A stretch of 64,000 bases of DNA from Synaphobranchus kaupii (GCA_029718625.1 CM056387.1:37379426-37443425); one strand, 5' to 3'; positions 1 to 10,934 are shown, counted from the first letter of the stretch. The notes: generated by a model not told the origin, from the sequence alone. Numbers and translations are program-made.

Positions 1-1401
1 TCAGATGTGATGTGAGACATGAACATGAAAGGAGATCATTTTTATGAAGTTTATGACTATTTATGACTGTGCATAAATAGTCATGAATTCACCAGTGGTG
101 AATGTTGAGAATTAACTTGAGACAGTGAATTGAGATCTGAAACAATGGATCAAACCCAATTATCTTATGAGCCAAGAGGGATATTGTTCAAATTAGAAGT
201 GAGGGGTTTACTGGAATAGCCCTTCGGTTTGGGGATAAAGTCCAGAGGCGACTTAGGGCAGTATAAGTGAATATATAAGGGTTTCCCCTCAGTGCATTAT
301 ATCATTCCTAAAGGTTATTAATTGAAATTATCAGCATTTTGGAAGCTCCGTATTTTTATTTTAATGTGACGGATCGCATCTGTCAAGTGTGCAGCGCTGG
401 CTTTATAAAGTGGGTCTAATAGCAGCTGAAGACATAAATCATCCCTGTGCTGAAATATGCACGCAGCCAATGAGCCAGCTCGTAGGCCCAGCAGGCTACA
501 TAAATCAGTCGTCCCAGTAGCATGATTTAGTTTTTTAAATAAAATACAGTGCTTTGGCATTGATAACTAGATCATTTAAACCCTGCGCGTGATCCCTCCG
601 CCCCCACGCCTCGGCCAAGGCGGGGTGTCAGATTGATAGCGAGCATAATAGGTAGCTGCATACTGTAATTCCGGATACACTGAATCAGAGGTAATGCATT
701 ATTCAACAGATTATCAAACGAATTCATCACTTACCCATCTCCTCCTCGCCGCTCTTCCCACAACCCCTTGGTTAATCAAATCAGCAGTGGGACCGGACCG
801 GACGCGTCCGTTCAGGCCTTCGGAGCAATGACGCTGGGCGCGGCGATGACGAGCGGAGACGCAGATGTCTCCTGGCCGGGCGCTAAGCACGGATGTTTAT
901 GTTGTTTTTGTTTCTGAAGTGATGGGAACAGCGCAAACAAGATTACCGTTCGGTGCGGTGTTCCTCGCTTCTGGGCCCGGCGGCACTGCTCTTTCAATCA
1001 CCTGCTACCAAAATGTCCTGTAATAAGACAATGATCCAATTAAATGCCATTTCCCCTTTGGTAATGCTTTCACTATCATTTATACTCATTTTGGGAACAT
1101 GGCCGCCCAGGCAGTCCGCATTAGGCCTAGAGGCATTAACCAGTAGGCTACCCCCAAAGAGCCCCAGTACTGCAAGTGACGCATTACCTGACACAGCACC
1201 TGCAGTAAGTTCAGAGCAGTTAACCTTAATATTTCAGCTAGAAGAGTTTGGTAGTGCAATGCCCTCGTTGTCTAACAGAGGGCAGTGTGATATTACAAAT
1301 GCTGCTCCTGCCCCAAGGCCACAAGCTGAGTAGACAATGTGAGTAAGTGGGGATTCAGCGATATTGTTCCCTTATGGAACAGAATAAGAACTTTCTTTCC
1401 T

Positions 1402-1541
1402 GCCTGACATTAATGCCTCTTTATCAATACATGGGAACGAGGAAATATTTTGACACAATGCTGTCCAAGCAGCCTGGCATTATTGCCTCTGTATTAATAC
1501 ATGGGAACTAGGAAGTATTTTGACACAATGCTGTCCTAGCA
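1402..1541. repeat. 70-bp tandem duplication
   Basis: Two adjacent copies (1402-1471 and 1472-1541) share the core AATACATGGGAAC and the segment TTTTGACACAATGCTGTCC, with scattered substitutions. The divergence suggests an old local duplication. No function is evident. Confidence 0.8.
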
Positions 1542-2523
1542 GCTTCTAGTTTGTCAGTATAAAGATTTGGCGTTTTATAGTTTTTCCAACAATTTTTTAT
1601 TAGACTAAAATTAAGTGGGCATGTAACGTAGGCATAAAAAATAGGAAATGGTTGGAAGTAGTTTGTCCCTACTGCCAAATATCCGGAAATTCAAATAAAG
1701 CCAGCCAACCGTCAACTCATTTTACTGTCGGACATCAACAATAAATAGGATGGATGTTAAATTCACAGTCCTGAATGGAATCCTCTGTGCAAGTTATTGA
1801 AATGGTCATGCATGACAGTTTCCATTATGGCTCTACCCTATGTCTGCATGGTGTAACTATCTTCCATTGCATTGGCTCAATGAATTAGACTAGGGTCTTT
1901 TCAGTCTCTTCATAAGCCAAAGTCCAACTTGCTTGTCACTATTGTTATTTTGTTCCTTCGATCTGTTTATACGCGCTGCAGACAGACGAACAGTCTGTTG
2001 GGTGCTGCCCACTGCTATTCAACACCAGGTCCCTCTAATGGATGTTGTTTTTTAACCTTCAATGGCTTTGGCTGTGATTGGTTTAGGCCTGTCAGGTGAT
2101 GCATTCAATAATGTCTTCAATTGGAACTAGCATTGGAAGTTTTAATCATTTCAACCAATGTAATGAAATATGGCTTTTTTTTAAGTCACTGAAACATATT
2201 CTAAATTATGTAAAGATATCATGAGGAGAAACTGAATAAGGTGTGTTTTTAGTAGCTCTGTGAAACTGTGAAAACATATGCGTGGGAGAGGGCTCGTGTT
2301 TATTCCACCCGTACTCCGGTCAGACCTTTAGTCGTTTACCGTGACCCGCCACGATCGATAGCTGGCTGAGAGGTTGTGCAAACCCGGACGAAAACAAGCA
2401 GCCCTTTGAAGCGTATTTACAGTTCCAGCTGCTCCTCTGTCCACTTTGTGTGATATCACCAGCGTGGCCTGAGGTCCAACTCCAAAAGTGCTACAGGCCA
2501 TAGATCAGCTAGAAGAGACTATC

Positions 2524-2551
2524 GGGGGGGGGGGGGGGGGGGGGGGGGGGG
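2524..2551. repeat. Poly-G tract, 28 bases
   Basis: An uninterrupted run of 28 G. It is one of at least nine mononucleotide G or C runs of 19-28 bases in this window. It has quadruplex-forming potential, and its length is likely to be unreliable in the assembly. Confidence 0.9.
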
Positions 2552-3798
2552 TCCCTGGATGAGAAAAGGTTGAACCCCTTGATTTAGACCGCTGTCTGTC
2601 CACAGGAGGCCATTACATTTACACACCAGGTTTGCGTCTGGTGCAGTACCTGATCCTCACTGTCGCCATTCAGGCTTGCCTTAAAAACTCCATGCCCAGG
2701 TTCTCATTGAAATAAGATAGACGTGCATGGAGATATAACTGAAAAAACGACCACTTAAAATGGCCCTTGAGAAAACTTCCACAGCCTATGCTCTGCCTGT
2801 AATTAAAATATAACGATACGATAGAGTCCATGCCATTTACCTGGTAAAAAGGAGACAGCAGGAATTGCTGTATGGACAGCATAACCTTGTAGTAGAAATG
2901 TCTTAGACTAACAAACTAGTAAACATTGTTTTATATTTTCAGGCTCAAATGAGGAAGGCAATGAAAGAAGATGATCTTGCGCTGCTTTCGTCTGAAAATA
3001 TCAATGTTAATATTTAGTATAACATTGTTAGCATTGCAGAGGTAAACCAAACATGCTCTTAATGAGGTAAATGAATGCAAACGTGCACACGCCATTCAAA
3101 ATTACATAGTCAACGGATGAAAGGGGCAGATTTCTAACATTTATAGTCCTCCACTGAACTTAAGAAATGCCATGGATATCTGGATTCCAGAGGATCAGGG
3201 ACCATGGATACTAGCAAAGGACACGGGCCATATCTGGTTGAACAATGGCAGCCTTCGTTATGCAACAGATGTACCGACTGGGTCCATCCATAGATACAAC
3301 CTGCTGGCCTCTTAGAGGGGCCCTGCACTCACACAGACACACACACACACACATTCCCTGAGTATCTCCAACTGTATAATAGATTGTGGAGAGGTGACTT
3401 CAGTGGCATTTTCATTAATTTGCTGTCCCGTTTTCAGGCTGACTGATTAACAGAATAAATAACGATGCCCTTATTGTGCAGCAGGTCGTTGGCAATTCCA
3501 GTGTATGTGAGCAGGAACAAGCTATCGTTCCCGTACAGACAGTAGGGGACAGGCAGATGCAGAGGGGTTATATGCCCCTGATTGAAAAGTCAGATTTTAT
3601 TTTCTTGGTAAACATTTTTGTAACCATTTAATATATATCTTTATCATATATGAAGTGAATATTATTTTGTAAATAATACACTTGTCTGAATAATTCATTC
3701 TGTCAGATCCCCCTTCTTAAATGAAAAAATACCATTGGTTTTCAAAATGAGCCGCAGTTTTCTAGTGTGTGTTCAATAATAAGTTCTCAACTTCACAG

Positions 3799-3903
3799 GC
3801 TGTATAAATGCATTGCCGAGGATGGACTGGGCTACTTTGCTGATGGTTTTATGGGTAACTCCCTACTCAAAGTCAACCAAACTGCTGCTACGGAAGCCTC
3901 AAG
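3799..3903 (+). CDS. Candidate internal coding exon, gene unidentified
   Basis: A possible 105-bp exon lies between an acceptor (CTTCACAG, ending at 3798) and a near-consensus donor (AAG|GTAAGT at 3904). Read with one leading base and two trailing bases it is open throughout (phase 2-2, length a multiple of three). The peptide looks protein-like and begins LYKCIAEDGLGYFADG. The Y-x-C-x-A-x-x-G spacing resembles the end of an immunoglobulin I-set domain, but that is a weak pattern match. A second short stretch between splice-like sites follows at about 3982-4032 and keeps the same phase, but its peptide is less convincing. No further exons of this gene were recognised. It could be a chance open stretch. 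Confidence 0.28.
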
Positions 3904-4536
3904 GTAAGTATGATGTGGACCCCCGACTGTTTTATAGAGGCCCTGTGTCTTTCTTTAAAAACAATCTGCTTTATCTTTTAGTGTGCTTTTCCTGACTGGG
4001 AATTTCAGCCTCTTCAGATGTTGGTCTCTAAGGTGAGAAACCAAAACAGTGTCCGCTCAGGTGTCGAGTGGTCAGCTTGTGTGAACAGCTGGACAAACGC
4101 GGCGGCAGCAGCAGAATGAAGGCCCGGGCGTGTATCCCCGTCTCTGTTTTCCTCTGACCTTCCAGATTACACTAGAGTGAGCTACCGAGGTAGAAATCAC
4201 CTCACTTAATTACACTGCCATTAAAGTGTGTCCTTAGAGAGGCAAACAGCAGAAGAATCTCAGATTATTGGAATGAATTGAACAGTGGAGGCCCAGCAGG
4301 TCAAACCAGGCAGGGGAATGAGCATCGGAGTGAACAGCCTTTTCTGCGTCAATTCAGTTTGTCCTTCTCAGGTAACGAACAAAGCCTTGCTGGAGGCCTT
4401 GCTGCTGGAACCTGTTATGTTAAAAAAATAATTATACCATATACCTTACCGCATTATAACTTCATACTAAGACAGGTTTAGACTAACAAAGGTTGTGGCT
4501 GTCTCGCACAACAGATACGAAACCCATTGTAATTAT

Positions 4537-4898
4537 GAGGCAGTGTAGCACAAGGGTTAAGGAACTGGTCTTGTAACTATAAGGTCCTGGGCTTTGATTC
4601 CCAGTGATACTGCAGTTGTAAACTGCCAGCTTCCAAAGCAGTCCCAACTCCAACTTCCAAAAAAAAGTTACAAATTACTTTGTGCCAAAAATGTAGGGGA
4701 GGCAGTGTAGCATAAAGGTTAGGGAACTCGGCTTACGACTCCAAAAGGTTGTAGGTTTGATTGGGGGGCACTGCGGTTGTAGCTACTCTTGAACAAAGTG
4801 CTTGCTTCAGTAAATATCCAGCTGTATAACTTAACTGTTTGTAAAAAACGAAGCTAAGGTGTGTAAGTCTCTCTGGATTACACTGCCTGCTAAATGCC
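4537..4898 (+). repeat. Two tRNA-derived SINE copies in tandem
   Basis: Both copies start with GAGGCAGTGTAGCA, followed by an A-box-like segment and a B-box-like GGTTTGATT/GCTTTGATTCC. The first copy (about 4537-4690) is truncated. The second (4698-4898) continues through a conserved central part (GCTTCAGTAAATATCCAGCTG) to a tail with CTCTGGATTA and CTGCTAAATGCC, typical of fish SINEs that share a LINE-like 3' tail. A related copy lies at 23430-23600 and a fragment at 16430-16546. Confidence 0.75.
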
Positions 4899-5889
4899 TA
4901 AAATGGAAAAGAAGGAGAAAGTACAAAACCTACTCGCCTCTAAGTGGGACACCTACAATGAATAAGCGCTCCTCTGATGAAAGCATGCGTGACGCAGTCC
5001 GAGTGATGTTTCCCCCCAAAGCGCGTCCATCCCCTCAGCGCAGTGAGGATTACTGTACACCCCCCGCGCTCACCCTGTCTGTTATACCAAACTGTCCATG
5101 TGACAGTTAGCTTGGGAGAAAAGCTGAGCTTTACTGTACTGGAAATGATTATTTAAAAAAAAACAGTGATCCCAACGTGCCTGTTGTTGTGGAGGTCTGC
5201 TTGGGTTAGCTGTTTGTTTTCAGCCACCCCCACCCCCCCCCCCCCCCCGTCAACATGGCCAGATAAATCTGTGACCAAATGTCCATGCTACAAAAAAAGT
5301 GCTGACAAACGGCCCCCAGAACTGGTAGAGTGAGTGAGCCTCACAGAGAGTCTCACACACAATCAAAGTAACATAGAGTACCATACTCAACGGTCCATTT
5401 TGCATCAAGGTCTGTACACCACTTACACTGTACACATAATTTCTGCTTACTTGTAATCATACACAGTCATAAGTATATAATTGTATGGACTACTTTTCTT
5501 CCCCAGTTGTACTTTATAATTCTAATCCCGCATCACTATATACCTAATAAATTGTGAAACGGCATCCATTTTGAATTGAATGCTTCTATTGTGTCTTTTG
5601 CTTGGCGTCAAGGAAGAAAAAGCAAGATGGAGGGATGGTATTGTTCTCTACCAGTGTTACAGATGTTCCCTTGTGCATCCATGGTCATATTTCAACAAAA
5701 GTAAAAACTAATTGTGAAATGGGCCTTGGCATTATCATGTGAAAAGCTGCCTTTCAGACGTGTGAGAGCGAAGGCCCTATGCAGCTTGGACTATTCATCG
5801 TCATGGTGATGAAAAGAATATGGACTAAAGTGGGACTGTTGGTCTTTGCTTGCTAGTCACGGGCATTTGTGAATGAGGTCAATGTAACC

Positions 5890-6411
5890 CATAGATATAG
5901 AACCACAGATATGACATATCATTTGGCAGCCATCTACAGGAACCTACGGCAAAGTGTCGTACTTTCTAACCCACTGTGATGTCATAATCGGGTCTCAGAA
6001 TGATTTGCTCATAGATATAAAACCATGGTTACTGGCCGCCATCTTACCTGAGGTGCGTTCAAATTCAGCGAACAAGGCGAACGTTTGCAAACTATTTCAA
6101 ACTTTTTTCCGTCAGCTTTGTGTTCGCCACAAACGTTTGCAAACATAAAACGAACGGTCTGAAAAGGTAGTTTACGGCGAACAAAAAATGGACGCTGGAC
6201 TGAGGGAAATGTGTTCCCATGGAGATTTCAATTGAAGATACCGGCAATGCAAACAATTTGGAACGTTCTTAAAAAGCCGTTCAAAATTTAACCATTCAAA
6301 GAAAACATGTTTGCCACGCACGTTCGGCTCTGTTCGCTGAATTTGGGACGGTCTCAAAAATTGTGCCACTAACTATGACAATTATGTCACATCTATGGTT
6401 CTATATCTATG
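5890..6411. mobile_element. Inverted-repeat transposon (MITE-like) with 9-bp target duplication
   Basis: The ends are inverted copies: CATAGATATAGAACCACAGA at the left and the complement of CATAGATATAGAACCATAGA at the right, about 30 bp in all. The element is flanked on both sides by the identical 9-mer AATGTAACC (5881-5889 and 6412-6420), a perfect target-site duplication. It is 522 bp with no transposase, so non-autonomous. A 9-bp duplication is typical of Mutator-like elements, although the family assignment is an inference. It carries a second element inside it. Confidence 0.8.
6051..6355. mobile_element. Inner inverted-repeat element nested in the 5890-6411 element
   Basis: The left end GTGCGTTCAAATTCAGCGAA and the right end TTCGCTGAATTTGGGACGGT are imperfect inverted repeats, continuing inward into GCGAAC/GTTCG motifs. 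The element is about 305 bp, non-coding, and sits entirely within the larger element. Its exact ends and target duplication could not be fixed by eye. Confidence 0.6.
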
Positions 6412-6420
6412 AATGTAACC

Positions 6421-7860
6421 GACACAGTGGAGAAAGGTCTGATGTCTCGATTATTTAAATAACCTCCGGCCTCCTGCTCAAGTGCAGCAACAACAAAAAC
6501 TATGAGAGTGTCTGGAAAATAACAAATTAAGCTGCTAATTTTGATTAAATGTGTGTTTGTGTGTGTGTGCGTGTGTATGTGTATCTGTGTGATTTGAATT
6601 CCTACGTGTGCATGTTTTTTTTTTGCACGTATAAAGTACCATGAATATTTTGTGTTTATATGGTGTTTCAATTTTTCCTACTGTGGATATTTTGACTTGT
6701 TGCACATTGTGAAATCTGAATGCTAGCAGAGACCTTGAAGCCTAGAAATATTTACCAAAGGTAAACCTTTAAAAAAAAATTTTTTTTTAAAAACCTAAAA
6801 TAAACGAAAACCCTCCTATTTTATTAACCCATTATGTCTAGTGAAGTGCAATGTGCACGTCTCTTGCAGTCGGATGGCTATTAGGAAATCGTGCTTTGTT
6901 TTCTTATTATACTCTTGGCTGGGCATTTGGGATGAGGTCGTGTGAATTTTGATGGTCTCTGTCGCTCTGCATCACAGTCATTTCAATGCAGTCTTTATTC
7001 GGCTTTATTCCGGGTCCCAGTGGAGGCTCCAGGACAATGCCACACTCAAACTAGGCTGTGCACAGAGAGGAGAGAGAGAGAGAGAGAGAAGTTTTTTTGG
7101 GTAATGTGGCTGCCATTCAGTTAGTCCTAGCCTAAACCTTAAGCATTTTTTATTTGCGAAGAACTGATTTTTTCTGTCTCCACAGGGTCACTTGTCCATC
7201 CTTTTGGCATGCGTTTTTAATTGCGAGCCACAAGTCGTCACGTAGGTTACAAATGTGCACTTTAAAGAGTTGATCTCACAGAAGTCACACTCCTGGAGTG
7301 TTGGAATGCTTTGGTGCCCCCCCCCCCCCCCCCCCCCCCCCACCTTCATCTGATTGGCTCCTCCTTTGTTTGAGGAGGAGGGTAAGATGGGAATTAGAGG
7401 CTTTAAAGACACCAGAGTAAAGAATGTTCGTTAGTTTACAAAGAGAACTGAGGAGACAAAAAAATAACAGACAACAGTGGGTAAGTGTGGCAGCGGACTT
7501 GCGTTTTAAATATGTCCACATTTCTTAATCTTTAAATTTAATGCTTTATTAATTTCAAGGGTATAAACAGACAACAAAATTGTGGAAAGTTTTAAAAAAA
7601 TGATCTCTTATGAGCAGTTGGACTATTATTCTGTCGACACATAGGAATTTGCAGTTAGCTTTAATTCTACCCTGTTGCCTTGTAAGAGCTCCCGATTGCA
7701 TGTGACGATACCAGCTAAAAGGATTTTGTGTTAATTCTTTCAGAAAGATATTGATAATAATGCAGGTGGAAGCAGATTGCACAGGGTCTTAGCTGCAAAT
7801 GGAGGGAGGGGTTTATATGAGTAAGCCTGACTCTGAACCTCTCCGGTGCTCTCTCTGCAG
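6421..7860. other. Non-coding 5' flank of selenop2
   Basis: No coding exon was recognised. The stretch contains a GT-rich patch (about 6549-6591), a GA run near 7071-7088 and a 25-base poly-C run (7317-7341). It ends with the polypyrimidine tract and AG (CTCTCTCTGCAG, ending 7860) that precedes the first coding exon of selenop2. This means the gene should have at least one upstream untranslated exon and its promoter in this stretch or beyond. I could not place either. Confidence 0.5.
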
Positions 7861-7883
7861 GGACAGTGAGGTGGGTTCACATC

Positions 7884-10131
7884 ATGCAGCTCTGGGCCCT
7901 CTGGGCCTTGTGCCTGTCGGCTCTGCCGGGGCTGCTGTTGGCGGGGCCGATTTTCGTGGAGGGGGACAGAGACCCTTCCAATATATGCAAGCCCCCCGCC
8001 CAGCTGGAAGATCGATGGGGAGGCTCCCATGGAGACGCTGCTGGGGAAGGTGGCAGTGGTGGCTCTGCTCAAAGCCAGCTGACAATTCTGCCTCAACGCA
8101 GGCTGCCCAGTAAGAACACGCCGGTCGTACGTACGTGTGTGTTTGTATGTCTGTGTGTGTGTATTTGTGTTTGTGTGGTGGAGTGTGGTGTACATGTGTG
8201 GTAGCATGATAAGGGCTGATTTCATGGTGGACGAGGTCATTTTCACATTAGAAGTTCTACATTAGAGGTTTTAACACAATTGTGTGTGTGTGTGTGTGTG
8301 TGTGTCTGTGCATGTACGTGCGCGGTAGCACGATAGGGGCCGATTTCATGGTGGATGAGGCAATTTTCACATCAGAAGTGCTACATTTGAGGTTTTAACG
8401 CAATTCAGCTCAGTATGAATGGGCAAATGATTTCTGCGCTAAAGCATTAGCTGGGTTACCTATTGGGCAGGTAATCACACAGCTGCCTTGCCATATTCCC
8501 CATTTAATGATGAGTTAATTTCCTTTGGAAATGGGATATTGTGAACGGTTCCATTTGCGGTGCGAAGCGCTTTCTTCTCCACACTTTCAGGCCTACTTGA
8601 CATTTCAAACCGCTGCCTTTCATGGATTTCTGCTCTTGGAATTAACCATTATCCGGATTTACCTCATGTTTAATTGAAGCAATTTTGCAAAAAAAAAAGA
8701 TTGAATTCCCGTTCCCATCTAAGGGGTAGTCAGATAACATAATCAGGCGAAAGTAGATGTAAAGTACATTGAAACTGCTTTCCGAGGGGGTGCATTATGT
8801 CTATGAAAAATGAACAGTTTCCTGTTCCTATTAGTATGTAGTATACAGACAGATTTAGCTTGTCCTGATATGTTCAAATTCATTGTCACACAAAATCTAG
8901 AACCTAGAAGTGGACCTGTATCGAGGAATGGTTTTCCTTTCAGATAAGCATTATTCATTTTTGTTTGATTTAGCTTTGATGTGATATCATTTGACAGTAT
9001 ATTGGCAGCTNNNNNNNNNNNNNNNNNNNNNNNNNNNNNNNNNNNNNNNNNNNNNNNNNNNNNNNNNNNNNNNNNNNNNNNNNNNNNNNNNNNNNNNNNN
9101 NNNNNNNNNNNNNNNNNNNNNNNNNNNNNNNNNNNNNNNNNNNNNNNNNNNNNNNNNNNNNNNNNNNNNNNNNNNNNNNNNNNNNNNNNNNNNNNNNNNN
9201 NNNNNNNNNNNNNNNNNNNNNNNNNNNNNNNNNNNNNNNNNNNNNNNNNNNNNNNNNNNNNNNNNNNNNNNNNNNNNNNNNNNNNNNNNNNNNNNNNNNN
9301 NNNNNNNNNNNNNNNNNNNNNNNNNNNNNNNNNNNNNNNNNNNNNNNNNNNNNNNNNNNNNNNNNNNNNNNNNNNNNNNNNNNNNNNNNNNNNNNNNNNN
9401 NNNNNNNNNNNNNNNNNNNNNNNNNNNNNNNNNNNNNNNNNNNNNNNNNNNNNNNNNNNNNNNNNNNNNNNNNNNNNNNNNNNNNNNNNNNNNNNNNNNN
9501 NNNNNNNNNNATTTCTGTGGTGCTTTCCTGACCTGAAGTGGTACACAGCGAAGGGGGAGAGCTCCCCTCAGACCCCACTAATGTGTAGCATGCACCTGCG
9601 GGATGCACGGCAGCCATTTTGTACCAGAACACTCACCACACATTATTATTTAGCGTATCGGTATTCAGTATGTTTTCACGCCTCATGTAATATTTATTTT
9701 GTTCCAGTAAATTTTTATGTTGTGAGAGAAAGAGGTTGTTGATGAATTTTAATTTCACATTTTGTTGTGTTTGTGAGAGGGCGACTCTCATGGTGGATCT
9801 GTCACTTTTGCCTTCGCTGCAGGTGGATTCTAACTCCACGCAATGGAACAGCGCCAAGCACAATGACAGTGGGCTCGCAGGTTCAAACGCCAACAAGACA
9901 GACTCCGGCATCTCAGAAGGGCTCGCTGTCCCTACCAGGCACACCCCACCAGGGGAGCCCGACAGCATGCCCCCGCGAAAGGGGGACGCTGCGCACCCCC
10001 CACACAAGCATAGCACCCATCAGGAGGGCCCAGGGGTGGAAAGTGTGAAGCTGCCCCGCCATCATCTCCCTGGTCACCACACGCACCACTCTGACCGCGG
10101 ACGTCACCAGCACGACCACAGCCATCACTAA
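7884..10131 (+). CDS. selenop2: Selenoprotein P type b (single-Sec, His-rich), interrupted by assembly gap
   Basis: A secreted selenoprotein with a thioredoxin-like N-terminal domain. Family members carry selenium in plasma and act as antioxidants. Visible coding exons are 7884-8109 (the exon starts at 7861) and 9823-10131. Exon 1 gives a hydrophobic signal peptide (MQLWALWALCLSALPGLLLAG), then a Cys-containing segment, then WKIDGEAPMETLLGKVAVVA and LLKASUQFC, where U is TGA at 8080-8082. That is the UxxC redox motif of the family. The last exon is 102 codons, rich in His (for example HHLPGHHTHHS), and ends in TAA with no further Sec codons. This matches the fish SelPb form rather than the multi-Sec SelPa. 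The exons for the rest of the thioredoxin fold are not in the flanking introns, so they must lie in the 500-N gap. Oddity: exon 1 needs one base removed in the C run at 7992-7997 to join the signal peptide to the Sec domain, and probably another near 8093-8096. The family assignment is firm; the frame lesions may be assembly errors. Confidence 0.85.
8080..8082 (+). other. selenop2: In-frame TGA read as selenocysteine
   Basis: This TGA lies within AAA GCC AGC TGA CAA TTC TGC, that is K-A-S-U-Q-F-C. The surrounding residues (VVALLKAS before, Q-F-C-L after) are those of the selenoprotein P active site, so the codon should be recoded rather than terminate. Recoding needs a SECIS element in the 3' UTR; a candidate is at 11039-11099. 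Confidence 0.85.
8200..8406. repeat. Imperfect tandem duplication in selenop2 intron
   Basis: Two copies of an ~83-bp segment begin GGTAGCA(T/C)GATA and contain GATTTCATGGTGGA and GAGGTTTTAAC. They lie at 8200-8282 and 8324-8406, with a (TG)n tract between them. The period is 124 bp. This is a local intronic duplication. Confidence 0.8.
9011..9510. other. Assembly gap, 500 N
   Basis: Exactly 500 N, a size commonly used as a placeholder, so the true distance is unknown. The gap lies inside selenop2, and the exons for most of the thioredoxin-like domain are missing from the readable flanks. Open frames drawn across it are artefacts. Confidence 0.98.
9823..10131 (+). CDS. selenop2: selenop2 last coding exon, His-rich C-terminus
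   Basis: The acceptor CCTTCGCTGCAG ends at 9822. The frame is then open for 102 codons to TAA at 10129-10131. The first part is Asn/Ser/Thr-rich and contains N-glycosylation-like sequons (NST, NKT). The rest is Pro/His-rich and ends in HDHSHH, suggesting metal binding as in other selenoprotein P His-rich segments. There are no TGA codons in frame. No indel is evident in this exon, unlike exon 1. Confidence 0.8.
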   Translation: MDSNSTQWNSAKHNDSGLAGSNANKTDSGISEGLAVPTRHTPPGEPDSMPPRKGDAAHPPHKHSTHQEGPGVESVKLPRHHLPGHHTHHSDRGRHQHDHSHH

Positions 10132-10257
10132 ATGCCTACAGCGGAGCTTTGTGTGTGTCTCTGTCTCCCTTCAGCACCCAGACTTCCTGTCAAATTGGAC
10201 CGGGGCCCCCTCTCCGGCACCCTGTTTATTCTTTGACAATTCCAAAAATGAAGCAGC

Positions 10258-10548
10258 CTGGGGCCACATGTATAAACAGTGCTGAGCAGGGGCCACATGT
10301 ATAAACAGTGCTGAGCAGAAAAATGCCCTCAGAAAGCTGCGTAAGCGATGTATAGATGTATAACATAAGAGAACCTGCGAACCTCTGCACACGCTGGACA
10401 CCATGTGTACGCAATGTTTGGAGTCAGTGTGATATGGCGACGCCGTGATAGGAAGACAGAGGGAGAAAATGCAAAACTTTGCGAAAGCAGATTTCCAACT
10501 TTTTCCCTGAGCATTCTTTTACTCAGAGTTTTATACATGTGGCCCCTG
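10258..10548. mobile_element. MITE-like element in selenop2 3' UTR
   Basis: The left terminus GGGGCCACATGTATAAA occurs twice, 29 bp apart (from about 10260 and 10289). It is matched at the right by its reverse complement, TTTATACATGTGGCCCC, ending about 10546. The second left copy reads CAGGGGCC and the right end reads GGCCCCTG, as in hAT- or Harbinger-type non-autonomous elements. No clear target duplication was found. If the UTR extends to 11324, the element would be transcribed as part of the mRNA. Confidence 0.65.
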
Positions 10549-10934
10549 ATCTTGACAGGAAGCATTCTTGTGTGCTTACGTGGTTGGAGACTGCGCCCTT
10601 TCTTGTGTTACCAGGCTGTTTTCTCTGCTCATATCCGTGTTGTTAGTGTTCCCTTGGTTTGCATTATTGATGGATGCTTTGTGCATTGATACACATGTTC
10701 TTTCTTGTATGTGTAAAACTAGACAATGACATTAAGGATTTTTGCAAGTCTCAGGTAGATGTAAAACATCTGTGTGTGTGTGTGTGTGTAATGCTGTCTT
10801 CGTTCAAAATTAGTTTTAACTCCATTCTGACTTTTTATGCTGTTGTTCTACACCTAATGCCTTCGATGGGCTGAAATTTCGGTTACATTAGCTGGGGATT
10901 AATCAATGAATTACTTGCGATTATTTTCTGTGTA

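Larger units (their letters stand above)
1..3798. other. Non-coding stretch, no gene recognised
   Basis: No open frame here has protein-like composition or a convincing pair of splice sites. The stretch contains a 70-bp tandem duplication (1402-1541), a 28-base poly-G run (2524-2551) and a short CA run near 3333-3352. The remainder is AT-rich unique-looking DNA. It could be intergenic or an intron of a gene that uses the candidate exon at 3799. Confidence 0.6.

Noticed and set aside
8743..9742. Open frames spanning the N gap
   Set aside because: They are translated through 500 undefined bases and have no supported coding content.
10249..10290. ATGA at about 10249 as the SECIS core
   Set aside because: Only about three base pairs can form next to the core, and the segment belongs to a duplicated transposon end.
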